Below, one piece after another: positions 33,659 through 42,593 of a stretch of 64,000 nt of DNA (positions are counted from its first letter, which is position 1; the number at the start of each line of letters is the position of its first letter). Where the stretch lies: positions 248,001-312,000 of the forward strand of contig NZ_BSDE01000005.1 of assembly GCF_030268085.1 (NCBI RefSeq), written 5' to 3'. The stretch is from Geothrix limicola (GTDB lineage: Bacteria; Acidobacteriota; Holophagae; Holophagales; Holophagaceae). Below the pieces are notes generated by a model. That model did not search any database and had not been told where the DNA came from. It saw nothing but the letters and a program-made list of their open reading frames with translations. The translations under genes were made by a program, and so were the position numbers.

Positions 33659-34090
33659 TCACGCTTCGTCGAGCTGTTCCCAGCGCACACCGAAGTGATC
33701 GAGGATGCCCTGGCGTTCGGCGCGCTCCTGATCGGCGATGCTGCTGTAGGGGTGCCGGAACACCACGCGCCGCACACCGCGACGCACGAGGGCGCGGCAG
33801 CAGGTGAGGCAGGGCTCGTGGGTGACGTAGGCCGTGGCCACGGGCCCGTCGCAGAAGCCCAGGGCGTTTTCTTCGGCGTGGCTGGTGTGCAGGCAGCGCT
33901 GGCCGGGCTTGCAGGTATCGGGCGTGCAGTGGGCCATGCCCGGCAGCGCGCCGTTGAAACCCGCCGCCGCGATGCCGCCGTCTGTGCGGAGCAGCACCGC
34001 ACCGACCTTCAGGCGGCAGCAGGTCCCGAGCCGGCTCAGCTCCAGCGCCATGTTCATGAAGACTTCGTCCTTGAGCTGAGCGCGCGACAT
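33659..34090 (-). CDS. Cytidine/deoxycytidylate deaminase family protein
   Basis: 143 residues from the ATG at 34090; a longer frame from 34132 has no better start. The zinc site is H71-A-E73 with C94 and C97 (SHAEENAL, HEPCLTCC), exactly the dCMP deaminase/ComEB layout. An extra Cys-rich segment (MAHCTPDTCKPGQRC, 52-66) is the second metal-binding stretch seen in dCMP deaminases. It likely converts dCMP to dUMP for thymidylate synthesis. Confidence 0.85.
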   Translation of the reverse strand: MSRAQLKDEVFMNMALELSRLGTCCRLKVGAVLLRTDGGIAAAGFNGALPGMAHCTPDTCKPGQRCLHTSHAEENALGFCDGPVATAYVTHEPCLTCCRALVRRGVRRVVFRHPYSSIADQERAERQGILDHFGVRWEQLDEA

Positions 34091-34246
34091 GGAATCCCCG
34101 GAATCCTCTCCATCATCGCAAGAACCGGCCAACCGCGGCTATTCAATGGATGTGAAGATCCATGGTCTGTGTCGTGCTCTCGATCACAGCCCTAAAGATT
34201 CAACTCAAGTCTCACATGCTCATACTTGGATATAAGCAGGTGATAA

Positions 34247-35311
34247 ATGAGTCATCAATTATTAATCTCTCTTGCGTGGCTCACCCTGGCCACCGCCTTG
34301 CCGATTCAAGGACAGACCTGGGACGCCACCCGACAAGCCTCTGGCTGGGCCTTCCAGGAAGTGGATGGTTCCCTGGTCTTCTTCGATCGGACGGCCCAGT
34401 CGCTTCGGACCTGGACGAAAGAGAGCGGGCTGATCACCTCTCTTCCGGTGTCCCTGCCTCACATCCGGAAACCCTCGCAGATAGAACGACCTGCCGCTTC
34501 GCCCGCGACCAAAGTCGCCTCCGATTATGATGCCGCGGGCGCCATGCTCTACGGAACCGCCCCGGCTCAGCGAATCCAGCCCCCGCCATCGGCCACCACA
34601 GAGGGGACAACGATGCGGACGTTCGCGCCTGAGCGTTGGATCCTGGATGCCTACGACCGAATTTGGATGGCCTGCGGTGATCGCCTGGTCATTCTCGGCA
34701 AGGACGGAAAACCCGAGAGCACCCATGCCCTCCCAGCGCTCGTGGAGGACATGGCCACGGGAAAAGACGGCATCCTCCTCCTTTACCGCACCATCAAACC
34801 CTACTTGGAAAAGCGCGACCTCAGGACCGGCGCGGTGATTTGGTCGTTCGGCGACAGGAACCAGGCGAAGGACGCCCTGGCTCAACCGCTGCTGGTACCC
34901 TTGAACCACATGGCCCTCGGCCTGGACGGCACCGTCTACATTGCGGAAGGTGCCAGCCTAGCCTTCACAACCCTCGATCCTGCCAAGGGCCCCAGGGAAG
35001 CCGGCCAGACCTTCTTCACCTGCCGGGAGGCCATCCCCGCCCGCGCCGCGCTGGGGCGCGTGGGCCGCGGGCCCATGCTCTCGTGGCCGGGAAAGGACAT
35101 CATTTTCAGCGTATTCACCCCGAACCAGGTCAAAGCTTGTGGCGCACCGGAATCTCAGGGTCTGCTGTTGGCCCGCTTCGACCTCACCAGAGGGACGTTG
35201 GAATGGATCACCACCCCCCTGGCTGAAGGTCATCGGCTGGTGGGACTCCTCGACACCGAGGCCATCTTCCTTGCGCCAAATGGTGGGTTGGCCTTCGCCC
35301 CCATCCATTAG
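34247..35311 (+). CDS. Exported protein, possibly beta-propeller-like
   Basis: 354 residues starting at an ATG with AGCAGG upstream; signal peptide about 1-22 (LPIQGQ). Repeated short segments of the type GKDGILLLYRTIKP, DGTVYIAEGASLAF and WILDAYDRIWMACGDRLVILGKDGKP suggest blades of a beta-propeller (quinoprotein or NHL kind), but the repeats are few and loose. It lies 110 bp before the glycosyltransferase gene. I do not recognise its family. Confidence 0.5.
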   Translation: MSHQLLISLAWLTLATALPIQGQTWDATRQASGWAFQEVDGSLVFFDRTAQSLRTWTKESGLITSLPVSLPHIRKPSQIERPAASPATKVASDYDAAGAMLYGTAPAQRIQPPPSATTEGTTMRTFAPERWILDAYDRIWMACGDRLVILGKDGKPESTHALPALVEDMATGKDGILLLYRTIKPYLEKRDLRTGAVIWSFGDRNQAKDALAQPLLVPLNHMALGLDGTVYIAEGASLAFTTLDPAKGPREAGQTFFTCREAIPARAALGRVGRGPMLSWPGKDIIFSVFTPNQVKACGAPESQGLLLARFDLTRGTLEWITTPLAEGHRLVGLLDTEAIFLAPNGGLAFAPIH

Positions 35312-35423
35312 GTTCCAAGCGAGCCTTCTCCGAGCCCGGCCAAAAAGGGGTCGGGGTGGTAAAATCGCTTCTGTACAACTGGGCGCGCCGCGACGTGTTG
35401 CAGGGACTGAGAGGGATACCTTG

Positions 35424-37721
35424 ATGGACTCTACGCTTCCGGGCCGAATCGCCTTCCTCGGCGGGTATCTTCCCCGTCTGTGCGGAATCGCGACCTTCAC
35501 CAGTGACATCTGCGAGGCGGTGGCCAGTGCGGCCCCCGAATCCCTCTGCTTCGCCGGCGCGGTGAATGATCGTCTGGACGCCTACAACTACCCTCCTCGC
35601 GTGCGTTTCGAGCTGGAGGAAAAGGATCTGGACTCCTACCGGCGTGCCGCGGATTTTCTGAACTTCAGCAATGTGGACGTCCTGTGCGTCCAGCACGAAT
35701 TCGGGATCTACGGCGGCCCCGCGGGAAGTCACCTGCTGACCCTGCTGAGGGAAGTCCGGATGCCCGTGGTGACCACGCTTCACACCATCCTCCGCGAGCC
35801 GAATCCCGCCCAACGGAAGGTCATGGAAGAGCTGGTGCGCCGCAGCGACCGCCTGATCGTGATGGCCCACAAGGGCGCCGAGATCCTGCGCGAAACCTAC
35901 GGCGTTCCGGACACCAAGGTGGACCTCATCCCGCACGGCATCCCCAACCTTCCCTTCATCGACTCCAGCTTCTACAAGGCGGAGCTGGGCGTGGAAGGCC
36001 GCATGGTCCTGCTGACCTTCGGGCTGCTGGGCCCGGGAAAGGGCATCGAGAACGTCATCGAGGCCCTGCCGGAGATCGTGAAGCGGCATCCCAACGTCGT
36101 CTACCTCGTGCTCGGCGCGACGCATCCCCATCTCGTCGCCCGCGACGGCGAAAGCTACCGCCTGGGCCTGGAGCGCCTGGCCGAAGATCGCGGCGTCAAG
36201 GAACACGTGATCTTCTACAACCGCTTCGTCGCGCTCGAGGACCTCAAGGAGTTCATCGGCGCCACGGATATCTACCTCACACCCTATCTCAACGAAGCGC
36301 AGATCACCTCGGGCACCCTGGCCTACGTGTTCGGCGCGGGCAAGGCCGTCGTTTCCACGCCCTACTGGCATGCGCAGGAACTGCTGGCCGAAGGGCGAGG
36401 CATCCTCGTGCCCTTCCGGAATCCCCAAGCCATCGCGGAAGGCGTGTGCGCCTACCTGGATGATCCCGCCCTCCTGCAGGTCACGCGAGAGCGGGCCTAC
36501 GAGGTGGGCCGGGAGATGATCTGGCCTTCCGTGGCCCAGCGCTACCTCGAGTCCTTCCAGCGCGCCGGGTCCGACCGGAAAGCCTGGCCGCGCAAGGCCT
36601 TCGCCGAATGGACGCTGGCCAGCCGCCCCTATGACTTGCCACCTCTCCGGCTCAACCACATCGTGCGCATGAGCGACGGAACCGGCATCTTCCAGCACGC
36701 CACGTTCAATGTTCCGAATTTCCAGGAGGGCTACTGCACCGATGACAATGCCCGGGCCCTGATCCTTTGCAACCTGCTGGATGAACTGGGCGGCCGTCCT
36801 CCCGAGGAGAACCTCGATCGCCTGGCCACGAGCTACCTCGCCTTCCTTTCCGCGGCCCTCAACCGAGAGACCAACCGGTTCCGGAATTTCATGAGCCACG
36901 GGCGCCAATGGCTGGAGGATTCGGGAAGCGAGGACAGCCATGCCCGGGCACTCTGGGCCCTGGGCACCTGTGTGGGGCGTTCGCGCAATGAAGGCCACCA
37001 GCGGCTTTCGGCGCAGCTCTTCGAGCGCGGCCTGCCCGTGGTGGAAGCCTTCCGCTCACCGCGAGCCTGGGCCTTCACCCTGCTCGGCATCCACGAATAC
37101 CTGCGACGTTTCCCCGGCCATCCCGAAATGGTCGAAGCCTGTGATCGGCTCACCCATCAGCTCGTCAGACTCTGGCATGTCTGCGCCACCGAGGATTGGC
37201 CCTGGTTCGAACCCATCGCCTCGTACGACAACGCGCGGCTGTGCCAGGCCCTCCTTCTGAGTGGCCAATGGATGCCCCACCCCGAAGCTCTGGAGATCGG
37301 CCTCAAGGCCCTCAGTTGGTTGGCCTCGCTGCAGAAGACCCAGGCGGGCCACTTCCGCCCCATCGGTAGCAACGGTTTCTGCGAGCGGGGCGGCGCCCGC
37401 GCGGACTTCGATCAACAGCCCGTGGAGGCCCAGGCCATGGTGGCCGCCTGTCTCGAAGCCTTCCGCGCCACCCAGGATGCGACCTGGTCCCGCGAGGCGA
37501 AACGGGCCTTCGAGTGGTTCCTGGGCCGGAACGACCTCGGCCTGCCCTTGTATGACTCCCGGAGTGGCGGCTGCAGTGACGGCCTCCATGAGGATCGCAT
37601 CAGCGAAAACCAGGGTGCCGAATCGACCCTGGCTTTCCATCTCTCCCTGGCCGAAATGAATTTTGCGGAGCACCTCATCGCACATCCCCTGATCACCCTC
37701 CCCCTGATCGCCACCCCATGA
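35424..37721 (+). CDS. GT4 glycosyltransferase fused to an (alpha/alpha) toroid-like domain
   Basis: 765 residues from the ATG at 35424 (GAGGG eight bases upstream). Residues 1-400 are a GT-B glycosyltransferase of the GT4 type: GGYLPRLCGIATFTSD opens the acceptor domain, LLGPGKGIENVIEALPEI the donor domain, and the E/D-rich EAQITSGTLAYVFGAGKAVVSTPYWHAQE the sugar-nucleotide site. Residues 410-765 are helical with EGYCTDDNARALILCNLL, PWFEPIASYDNARL and FDQQPVEAQAMVAACLEA, resembling the six-hairpin toroid of glycoside hydrolases. The stop overlaps the start of the GH130 gene. Confidence 0.75.
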   Translation: MDSTLPGRIAFLGGYLPRLCGIATFTSDICEAVASAAPESLCFAGAVNDRLDAYNYPPRVRFELEEKDLDSYRRAADFLNFSNVDVLCVQHEFGIYGGPAGSHLLTLLREVRMPVVTTLHTILREPNPAQRKVMEELVRRSDRLIVMAHKGAEILRETYGVPDTKVDLIPHGIPNLPFIDSSFYKAELGVEGRMVLLTFGLLGPGKGIENVIEALPEIVKRHPNVVYLVLGATHPHLVARDGESYRLGLERLAEDRGVKEHVIFYNRFVALEDLKEFIGATDIYLTPYLNEAQITSGTLAYVFGAGKAVVSTPYWHAQELLAEGRGILVPFRNPQAIAEGVCAYLDDPALLQVTRERAYEVGREMIWPSVAQRYLESFQRAGSDRKAWPRKAFAEWTLASRPYDLPPLRLNHIVRMSDGTGIFQHATFNVPNFQEGYCTDDNARALILCNLLDELGGRPPEENLDRLATSYLAFLSAALNRETNRFRNFMSHGRQWLEDSGSEDSHARALWALGTCVGRSRNEGHQRLSAQLFERGLPVVEAFRSPRAWAFTLLGIHEYLRRFPGHPEMVEACDRLTHQLVRLWHVCATEDWPWFEPIASYDNARLCQALLLSGQWMPHPEALEIGLKALSWLASLQKTQAGHFRPIGSNGFCERGGARADFDQQPVEAQAMVAACLEAFRATQDATWSREAKRAFEWFLGRNDLGLPLYDSRSGGCSDGLHEDRISENQGAESTLAFHLSLAEMNFAEHLIAHPLITLPLIATP

Positions 37722-39175
37722 GCGTCATCGAACTCCGCCACCATCAGACAACCCTCCTGCCTGAAAGCGCGCGGGTCATCCTCCGCCCCTTCATCCCCGG
37801 CAGCACCCACCGAATCACCACCATCATCGGCCGAGCCCTCGCCATGAGCGAGGAGGAAGCGTTGCGGGACCTGGAGGCCGTACTCAAAGACTTCGATTCG
37901 CGACACGTCGATATCGAATCCGTGCTCATGGCGAACTTCCAGAAGGTGCTTCCGCACGTCTTCACCCAGCGCCCGCTGTCCAAGGTGCGCAAGCTCCTGA
38001 TCGGCGCGCTCTTCTCGGGGGAATACGCGCTGGAATCTGCGGCGCTCTTCAATCCCTCCATCGTCGCCCATCCCGACCAGAACGGCGTTCCCGAAGGGGC
38101 CCTGCGCTTCATCATGAGCCTTCGGGCCACGGGCGAAGGCCACATCTCCTCCATCGAATTCCGCTCGGGGCTCATCTCTTCCGGCGGTGGCATTCAGATC
38201 GATCCGGTCTCGCGTTTCGTCACCGTGCCCGAGCTCGACCCCAATCCCAGCTACAAGAAGACCCTCTTCATCGTGAAACTCCATGAGATGGGTTTCGATA
38301 ACGGGGCCTCCGCCGACGTGATGGAACCCCTCTCCGAGGCCTTCACGCGAAGCGAGCTGAACCGCAGCGTGCTGCGCGTCCGGCGGGAGACCCAGCCCTC
38401 CACGCAGGGCCTCTCCAACACGCTCACCTGCATCCAATGGCTCGCCGATTCGAATTACGAGCTGCACTTCTCGCCGAAGCTCGCCCTGAGCGAGCGCATC
38501 ATCTTCCCCGTGTCGGCCAACGAGAGCAACGGCATCGAGGATGCACGGTTCGTCCGCTTCGTGGAAGACGATGGCGCTGTGATGTACTACGCCACCTACA
38601 CGGCCTATAACGGGCACGCCATCCTTCCCCAGCTCATCGAGACGCAGGATTTCCTGAATTTCCGAGTGCTGACCCTCAATGGTGCCGCCGTGCAGAACAA
38701 GGGCATGGCGCTCTTCCCCCGGCGCATCAACGGCAACTACGCCATGCTCTCCCGGCAGGATGACGAAAACCTCTTCATCATGTTTTCGGATAATCCCCAC
38801 TACTGGAGCGACCCGGTAATCCTCCTGCATCCCGCTGAAAACTGGGAGACCGTGAAGATCGGCAATTGCGGATCGCCCATCGAAACCCCCGCGGGCTGGC
38901 TGGTGATCACACACGGCGTCGGCGCCATGCGGAAATACTGCATCGGCGCGGCCCTGCTTGACCTGGACGATCCGACGAAGGTCATCGGACGCCTGCGGGA
39001 GCCGCTGCTCGTGCCCGAGGGCGATGGCCGGGAGGGCTACGTGCCCAACGTGGTCTACAGCTGCGGCTCCATGGTCCACCAGGGCAACCTGATCCTTCCC
39101 TATGCCATGAGCGATCGGGCGACAGCCATCGTCAGCATGTCCCTGGACGACCTGCTGCACGAGCTGGGAGCCTGA
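37718..39175 (+). CDS. GH130-family glycoside phosphorylase
   Basis: 485 residues, starting in the stop of the preceding gene (ATGA). About 100 residues precede the five-bladed propeller. Family segments: NGIEDARFVRFVEDDGAV with YYATYTAYNG, NKGMALFPRRINGNYAMLSRQ, SDNPHYWSDP, and KIGNCGSPIETPAGWLVITHG. GH130 enzymes act on beta-mannosides, usually as phosphorylases releasing mannose 1-phosphate. Coupling to a GT4 gene suggests both work on the same glycan, one building and one dismantling it. Substrate not predictable. Confidence 0.82.
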   Translation: MSVIELRHHQTTLLPESARVILRPFIPGSTHRITTIIGRALAMSEEEALRDLEAVLKDFDSRHVDIESVLMANFQKVLPHVFTQRPLSKVRKLLIGALFSGEYALESAALFNPSIVAHPDQNGVPEGALRFIMSLRATGEGHISSIEFRSGLISSGGGIQIDPVSRFVTVPELDPNPSYKKTLFIVKLHEMGFDNGASADVMEPLSEAFTRSELNRSVLRVRRETQPSTQGLSNTLTCIQWLADSNYELHFSPKLALSERIIFPVSANESNGIEDARFVRFVEDDGAVMYYATYTAYNGHAILPQLIETQDFLNFRVLTLNGAAVQNKGMALFPRRINGNYAMLSRQDDENLFIMFSDNPHYWSDPVILLHPAENWETVKIGNCGSPIETPAGWLVITHGVGAMRKYCIGAALLDLDDPTKVIGRLREPLLVPEGDGREGYVPNVVYSCGSMVHQGNLILPYAMSDRATAIVSMSLDDLLHELGA

Positions 39176-39262
39176 AGGCCCCTTCAACCACCCATGATTG
39201 GCCCTTCAGACGCCCCTCCACGGAGGGTGCGACTTGACGCTAGAATGAGTGCTGCCGCGAAC

Positions 39263-39338
39263 GGTCCCGTAGCTCAGCGGATAGAGCGACCGCCTCCTAA
39301 GCGGTAGGTCGTGGGTTCAATTCCCGCCGGGACCACCA
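39263..39338 (+). tRNA. tRNA-Arg (anticodon CCU)
   Basis: A complete cloverleaf of 76 nt. The acceptor stem GGTCCCG pairs with CGGGACC, the D arm is GCTC...GAGC, the anticodon loop CTCCTAA gives CCU (reads AGG), and the T arm is GTGGG-TTCAATT-CCCGC. The CCA is encoded. A TAGAAT box lies 17 nt upstream (39241-39246), suitable as a -10 element. Confidence 0.95.
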
Positions 39339-39352
39339 ATCTTTCAAAGCCC

Positions 39353-40048
39353 ATGCGCACCCTCTTCGACGCCCATAGCCACCTCTCGGCGGTTCCGACT
39401 CCGAACCATCCCCGGGTGGTATGCGGCACCCGTGAGGCCGACTGGGAGGCCGTGCTGGCCCAGGTGGCCTCGGATCCCCACGCCCTCCCCATGCTCGGCC
39501 TGCACCCCTGGTTCGCCGCGGAGGCCTCGCCCGAATGGGCGGCACGCCTGGAATCGCTGCTGCGGTTGCACCGTGCGGGGGTCGGGGAATGCGGGCTGGA
39601 TTTCGCGCGCAAGGAGGATTCGGACCGGGTCGCCCAGGAGGCGGCCTTCCGGGTCCAGCTGCAGCTGGCACACCGCCTTCATCGGCCCATGGCGATGCAC
39701 GCCGTCCGCGCCTGGGGGCCCCTTATCGATCTGCTGCGCGAAGAAGGCGTGCCTGCGGCGGGAGCCATGGTCCACGCCTATTCGGGCAGCCCCGAAACGG
39801 CGCGGTCCCTCCAGGCCATGGGCGTCTTTCTGTCCTTTTCCGGCGAGCTCTTGAACCCGGAGCGGGTCAAGGTACGTGAATCCCTCCTCTCTGTGGACAG
39901 CCGGCTTCTGCTGCTGGAGACCGACGGCACGGCGGACCTGGTCCAGGTGGTACACGCGGCCTCCCAGATCCGTGGGGTCCACGCCGACGACCTGGCGGCG
40001 CAGGCCTGGGAGAATGGCCGGCGGTGTTTCAAGGAGCTGATGGCATGA
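39353..40048 (+). CDS. TatD family metal-dependent hydrolase
   Basis: 231 residues from the ATG at 39353, 14 bp beyond the tRNA. The metal site is intact: H8 and H10 in FDAHSHL, E79 in GVGECGLDF, and later His/Asp residues in AMHAVRAW, VHAYSGS and LETDGT. TatD proteins are Mg-dependent 3'-5' DNases or RNases. The protein is shorter than most TatD (about 260). Its stop overlaps the tcdA start (ATGA). No membrane protein or Tat gene is nearby. Confidence 0.85.
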   Translation: MRTLFDAHSHLSAVPTPNHPRVVCGTREADWEAVLAQVASDPHALPMLGLHPWFAAEASPEWAARLESLLRLHRAGVGECGLDFARKEDSDRVAQEAAFRVQLQLAHRLHRPMAMHAVRAWGPLIDLLREEGVPAAGAMVHAYSGSPETARSLQAMGVFLSFSGELLNPERVKVRESLLSVDSRLLLLETDGTADLVQVVHAASQIRGVHADDLAAQAWENGRRCFKELMA

Positions 40049-40791
40049 GGTGGTATTCCCGCAGTGAGCTTCTGCTCGGAGAAGCGGCCCTGGACCGGTT
40101 GCGCGCATCGCGGGTGACGGTCTTCGGCCTGGGCGGTGTGGGATCGTTCGCCGTGGAGGCCCTGGCCCGCGCGGGCGTGGGCCATCTGCGCCTGGTGGAT
40201 CACGATGTCGTCGGCCCCAGCAACCTCAACCGCCAACTCTTCGCGCTGCGCTCCACGATCGGACAGCACAAGGCCGAGGTGGCGGCGGCGCGGGTCCGTG
40301 ACATCAATCCCGACTGCGACGTGGATCCCCGCGTCACCTTCATCCATACGGACACGCTGCCGGACCTGCTGGAACCGCGTCCCGACGTCATCATCGACGC
40401 CATCGACTCCATGACTTGCAAGGTGGCGCTCATGCGCACGGCCCACGAGCAGGGGATCCCCATCATCACCGCCATGGGCGCCGGCGGCCGGACCGACAGC
40501 AGCCAGCTCTTCGTGGGCGACCTCAGCCACACCCGCATCTGTCCGCTGGCCGCGCGGGTGCGCAAGGAGCTGCGGAAGGTCGGCATCACCAAGGGCATCC
40601 GCTGCGTCTATTCGCTTGAACCCGCCGACAACAAGCGCCCCGCCAACCCGCTCGACATCGAAGCCCACCGCGGCCCCGGGCGCGCGCGCAGGCCCGTGGG
40701 CACCATCTCGTACATGCCCGCCATCGTCGGGCTGAAGGTGGCCGAGGAGGTGCTCAGGATGTTGCTGGCCGTGCCGGTTGAAAACGACTAG
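40045..40791 (+). CDS. tcdA: tRNA threonylcarbamoyladenosine dehydratase
   Basis: 248 residues, ThiF/E1-like. The nucleotide-binding GLGGVGSFAVEAL (28-40), D52/D54 and the NRQ motif (62-64) are present, and the family segment SRSELLLGEAALDRL opens it. TcdA (CsdL) cyclises t6A37 to ct6A in tRNAs. AAGGAG upstream and the ATGA overlap with tatD suggest translational coupling. It converges on the histidine kinase gene, with a 4-bp overlap. Confidence 0.88.
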   Translation: MRWYSRSELLLGEAALDRLRASRVTVFGLGGVGSFAVEALARAGVGHLRLVDHDVVGPSNLNRQLFALRSTIGQHKAEVAAARVRDINPDCDVDPRVTFIHTDTLPDLLEPRPDVIIDAIDSMTCKVALMRTAHEQGIPIITAMGAGGRTDSSQLFVGDLSHTRICPLAARVRKELRKVGITKGIRCVYSLEPADNKRPANPLDIEAHRGPGRARRPVGTISYMPAIVGLKVAEEVLRMLLAVPVEND

Positions 40792-42401
40792 GCGCCCGTC
40801 AGGGCGGCCTGGAGGATCTTGAGGAACTGGCTGCTCTGGTAGGGCTTGGCCAGGAAGCCCGCAAGGCCCTTGCCCATGAATTCCGCAAGGATCTCCTGCT
40901 CGCTGTACCCGCTGGTCAGCACGACGGGAACCTTGGGGTCCACCTCGTGCATGAGCAGGAAGGCCTGGCCGCCATCCATGTTGGGCATGGTGAGATCCAT
41001 CAGGACCACGCTGATTTCCGAGTGGCGCAGTTCGAACAGGGAAAGCGCTTCCGCGCCGTCCGAGGCCTCCATGACCTGGAACCCGAGCCGCTCTCCCAGC
41101 CCCCGGGCGACGGCGCGGGCCGTGGGTTCATCGTCGACCACCAGCAGGATTCCATGCCCCTGCCACTCCGTACCGGTCGGAGCCGGCGGGGGGATGGCCT
41201 CGTCTTCCCGATGGAGCGCAGGCAGGAACAGCTTGAAGACCGAGCCGTGTCCCGGTTCGCTGTAGACCTTGAGACTGCCGTGATGGCTGCGGAGGATGCC
41301 CAGCATGGCGGACAGGCCCAGGCCGCGGCCCGTGAACTTGGTAGTGAAGAAGGGATCGAAGATCCGCTCCCGCACCTCGGGTGTCATGCCGCAGCCGGTG
41401 TCGCTCACCTCGAGCGTGACGTAGCTTCCGGAAGCCAGAGGCAGGGTGGGAAGCAGGCCGGCGGCATAGGCCTCGTCGACCGTCTGGACACCCGTCCGCA
41501 CCGTGATCAGGCCGCTGTTCTCATCCCCGATGGCCTCCGAGGCGTTGGTGACGAGGTTCATCACGAGCTGCTGCACCTGGGAGGGGTCGGCGGTGATGGC
41601 GGGCAGCTCGGGCGCCAGGTCGTAGCGCACCACCGCTTTTTTGGAGATCGACACCGTGAGGAGCTGGGTCATCTCCAGCACCAGGCGGTTCAGGTTCACT
41701 TCGATGACCTGCAGGCGGCCCTTCCCCGCGTACGCCAGCAACTGGCGGGTCAGATCCGCGGCCCGCAGCGTGGCCTGCTCGATCTGCTGCAGGAAGGGCT
41801 GGGCCGGGCTTTCCGGCGGAAGCCGCATGGCTCCGAGGTTCGCGTTGCCCAGGATGGTGGTGAGCAGATTGTTGAAGTCGTGGGCGATGCCACCGGAAAG
41901 CACGCCCAGGCTTTCCAGTTTCTGGGACTGGCGCAGGGCCTCTTCCGCTTCTTTCCGCTGGGTGATGTCCGCGCGGATGGCGACGAACTGCACGGGCTTC
42001 CCGTCCTCCCCGAGGAAGGGAACGATGGTGGTGTCCACCCAGTAGAAGCTGCCGTCCTTCGCGCGGTTCTGGATCTCGCCCTTCCAGACCTTGCCACTGA
42101 GAATCGTGCGCCACAACAGCGTCATGAACGCCTTCGGGTGATAGCCCGAGTTGATGATCCGGTGATCCTGGCCCAGCAGCTCTTCCCGGCTGTACTTGGA
42201 AATCGCGCAGAACTTTTCGTTCACGTAGGTGATGCGCCCGCGCGCATCGGTGACGGCCACGATGGCGTGTTCGTCGAGCGCGCGCTTGAAATCCTCCAAT
42301 TCCCGGATGGCCTTGGCCACGCGCGAAAGGGGCCTGGAGTGCTTATCGGAGCCGAGCGATTCCTCCGAGGAGGCCTCCTTGGTTCCATGCCGCAGCGTCA
42401 C
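40788..42401 (-). CDS. PAS hybrid histidine kinase with receiver domain
   Basis: 537 residues from a GTG at 42401. A PAS domain (about 40-150, with YSREELLGQDHRIINSGYHP, PAS/PAC type) is followed by a histidine kinase: H174 in GGIAHDFNNLLT, an N box NASEAIG, and DTGCGM / GRGLGLSAMLG boxes. A C-terminal receiver (about 415-537) has the acceptor aspartate in VLMDLTMPNMDG. It is soluble, with no membrane helix. Such kinases act alone or through a separate phosphotransfer protein; no partner is adjacent. The -10 TATATT and -35 TTGCCT lie upstream. Confidence 0.9.
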   Translation of the reverse strand: MTLRHGTKEASSEESLGSDKHSRPLSRVAKAIRELEDFKRALDEHAIVAVTDARGRITYVNEKFCAISKYSREELLGQDHRIINSGYHPKAFMTLLWRTILSGKVWKGEIQNRAKDGSFYWVDTTIVPFLGEDGKPVQFVAIRADITQRKEAEEALRQSQKLESLGVLSGGIAHDFNNLLTTILGNANLGAMRLPPESPAQPFLQQIEQATLRAADLTRQLLAYAGKGRLQVIEVNLNRLVLEMTQLLTVSISKKAVVRYDLAPELPAITADPSQVQQLVMNLVTNASEAIGDENSGLITVRTGVQTVDEAYAAGLLPTLPLASGSYVTLEVSDTGCGMTPEVRERIFDPFFTTKFTGRGLGLSAMLGILRSHHGSLKVYSEPGHGSVFKLFLPALHREDEAIPPPAPTGTEWQGHGILLVVDDEPTARAVARGLGERLGFQVMEASDGAEALSLFELRHSEISVVLMDLTMPNMDGGQAFLLMHEVDPKVPVVLTSGYSEQEILAEFMGKGLAGFLAKPYQSSQFLKILQAALTGA

Positions 42402-42445
42402 GGATCGCTCGCTTTCCGGGTTTGAATACAGACAGACCCGGACTC

Positions 42446-42473
42446 AATATAGATTGTTCTTTCCACTAGGCAA
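42446..42473 (-). promoter_or_regulatory. Promoter of the histidine kinase gene
   Basis: On the minus strand: TTGCCT (42473-42468), 16-nt spacer, TATATT (42451-42446), 45 bp before the GTG start. The spacing is one shorter than ideal. Further upstream (42480-42590) I see GC-rich inverted repeats but no assignable site. Confidence 0.55.
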
Positions 42474-42593
42474 GAACTGCAAATAAGTTGTTAAAAACAA
42501 ACACCTAACTAGCCTTGCACCTGCTGATCCGCGGGCAGACAAACCCTGACCCGCAAGTCGGGGGATGCGGTCCCCTACGACCCGGTGGGGACT

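Noticed and set aside
39234-39262. TTGACG as the -35 box of the tRNA-Arg promoter
   Set aside because: It stands directly beside the TAGAAT -10-like box without a spacer; only the -10-like box is kept, as a weak suggestion.
42500-42593. A GEMM (c-di-GMP) riboswitch, suggested by ACAAACC...GCAAG...GGGG in the spacer
   Set aside because: The essential GGACGCAAAGCC part is missing, and on that strand nothing is encoded downstream except the end of an opposed gene.
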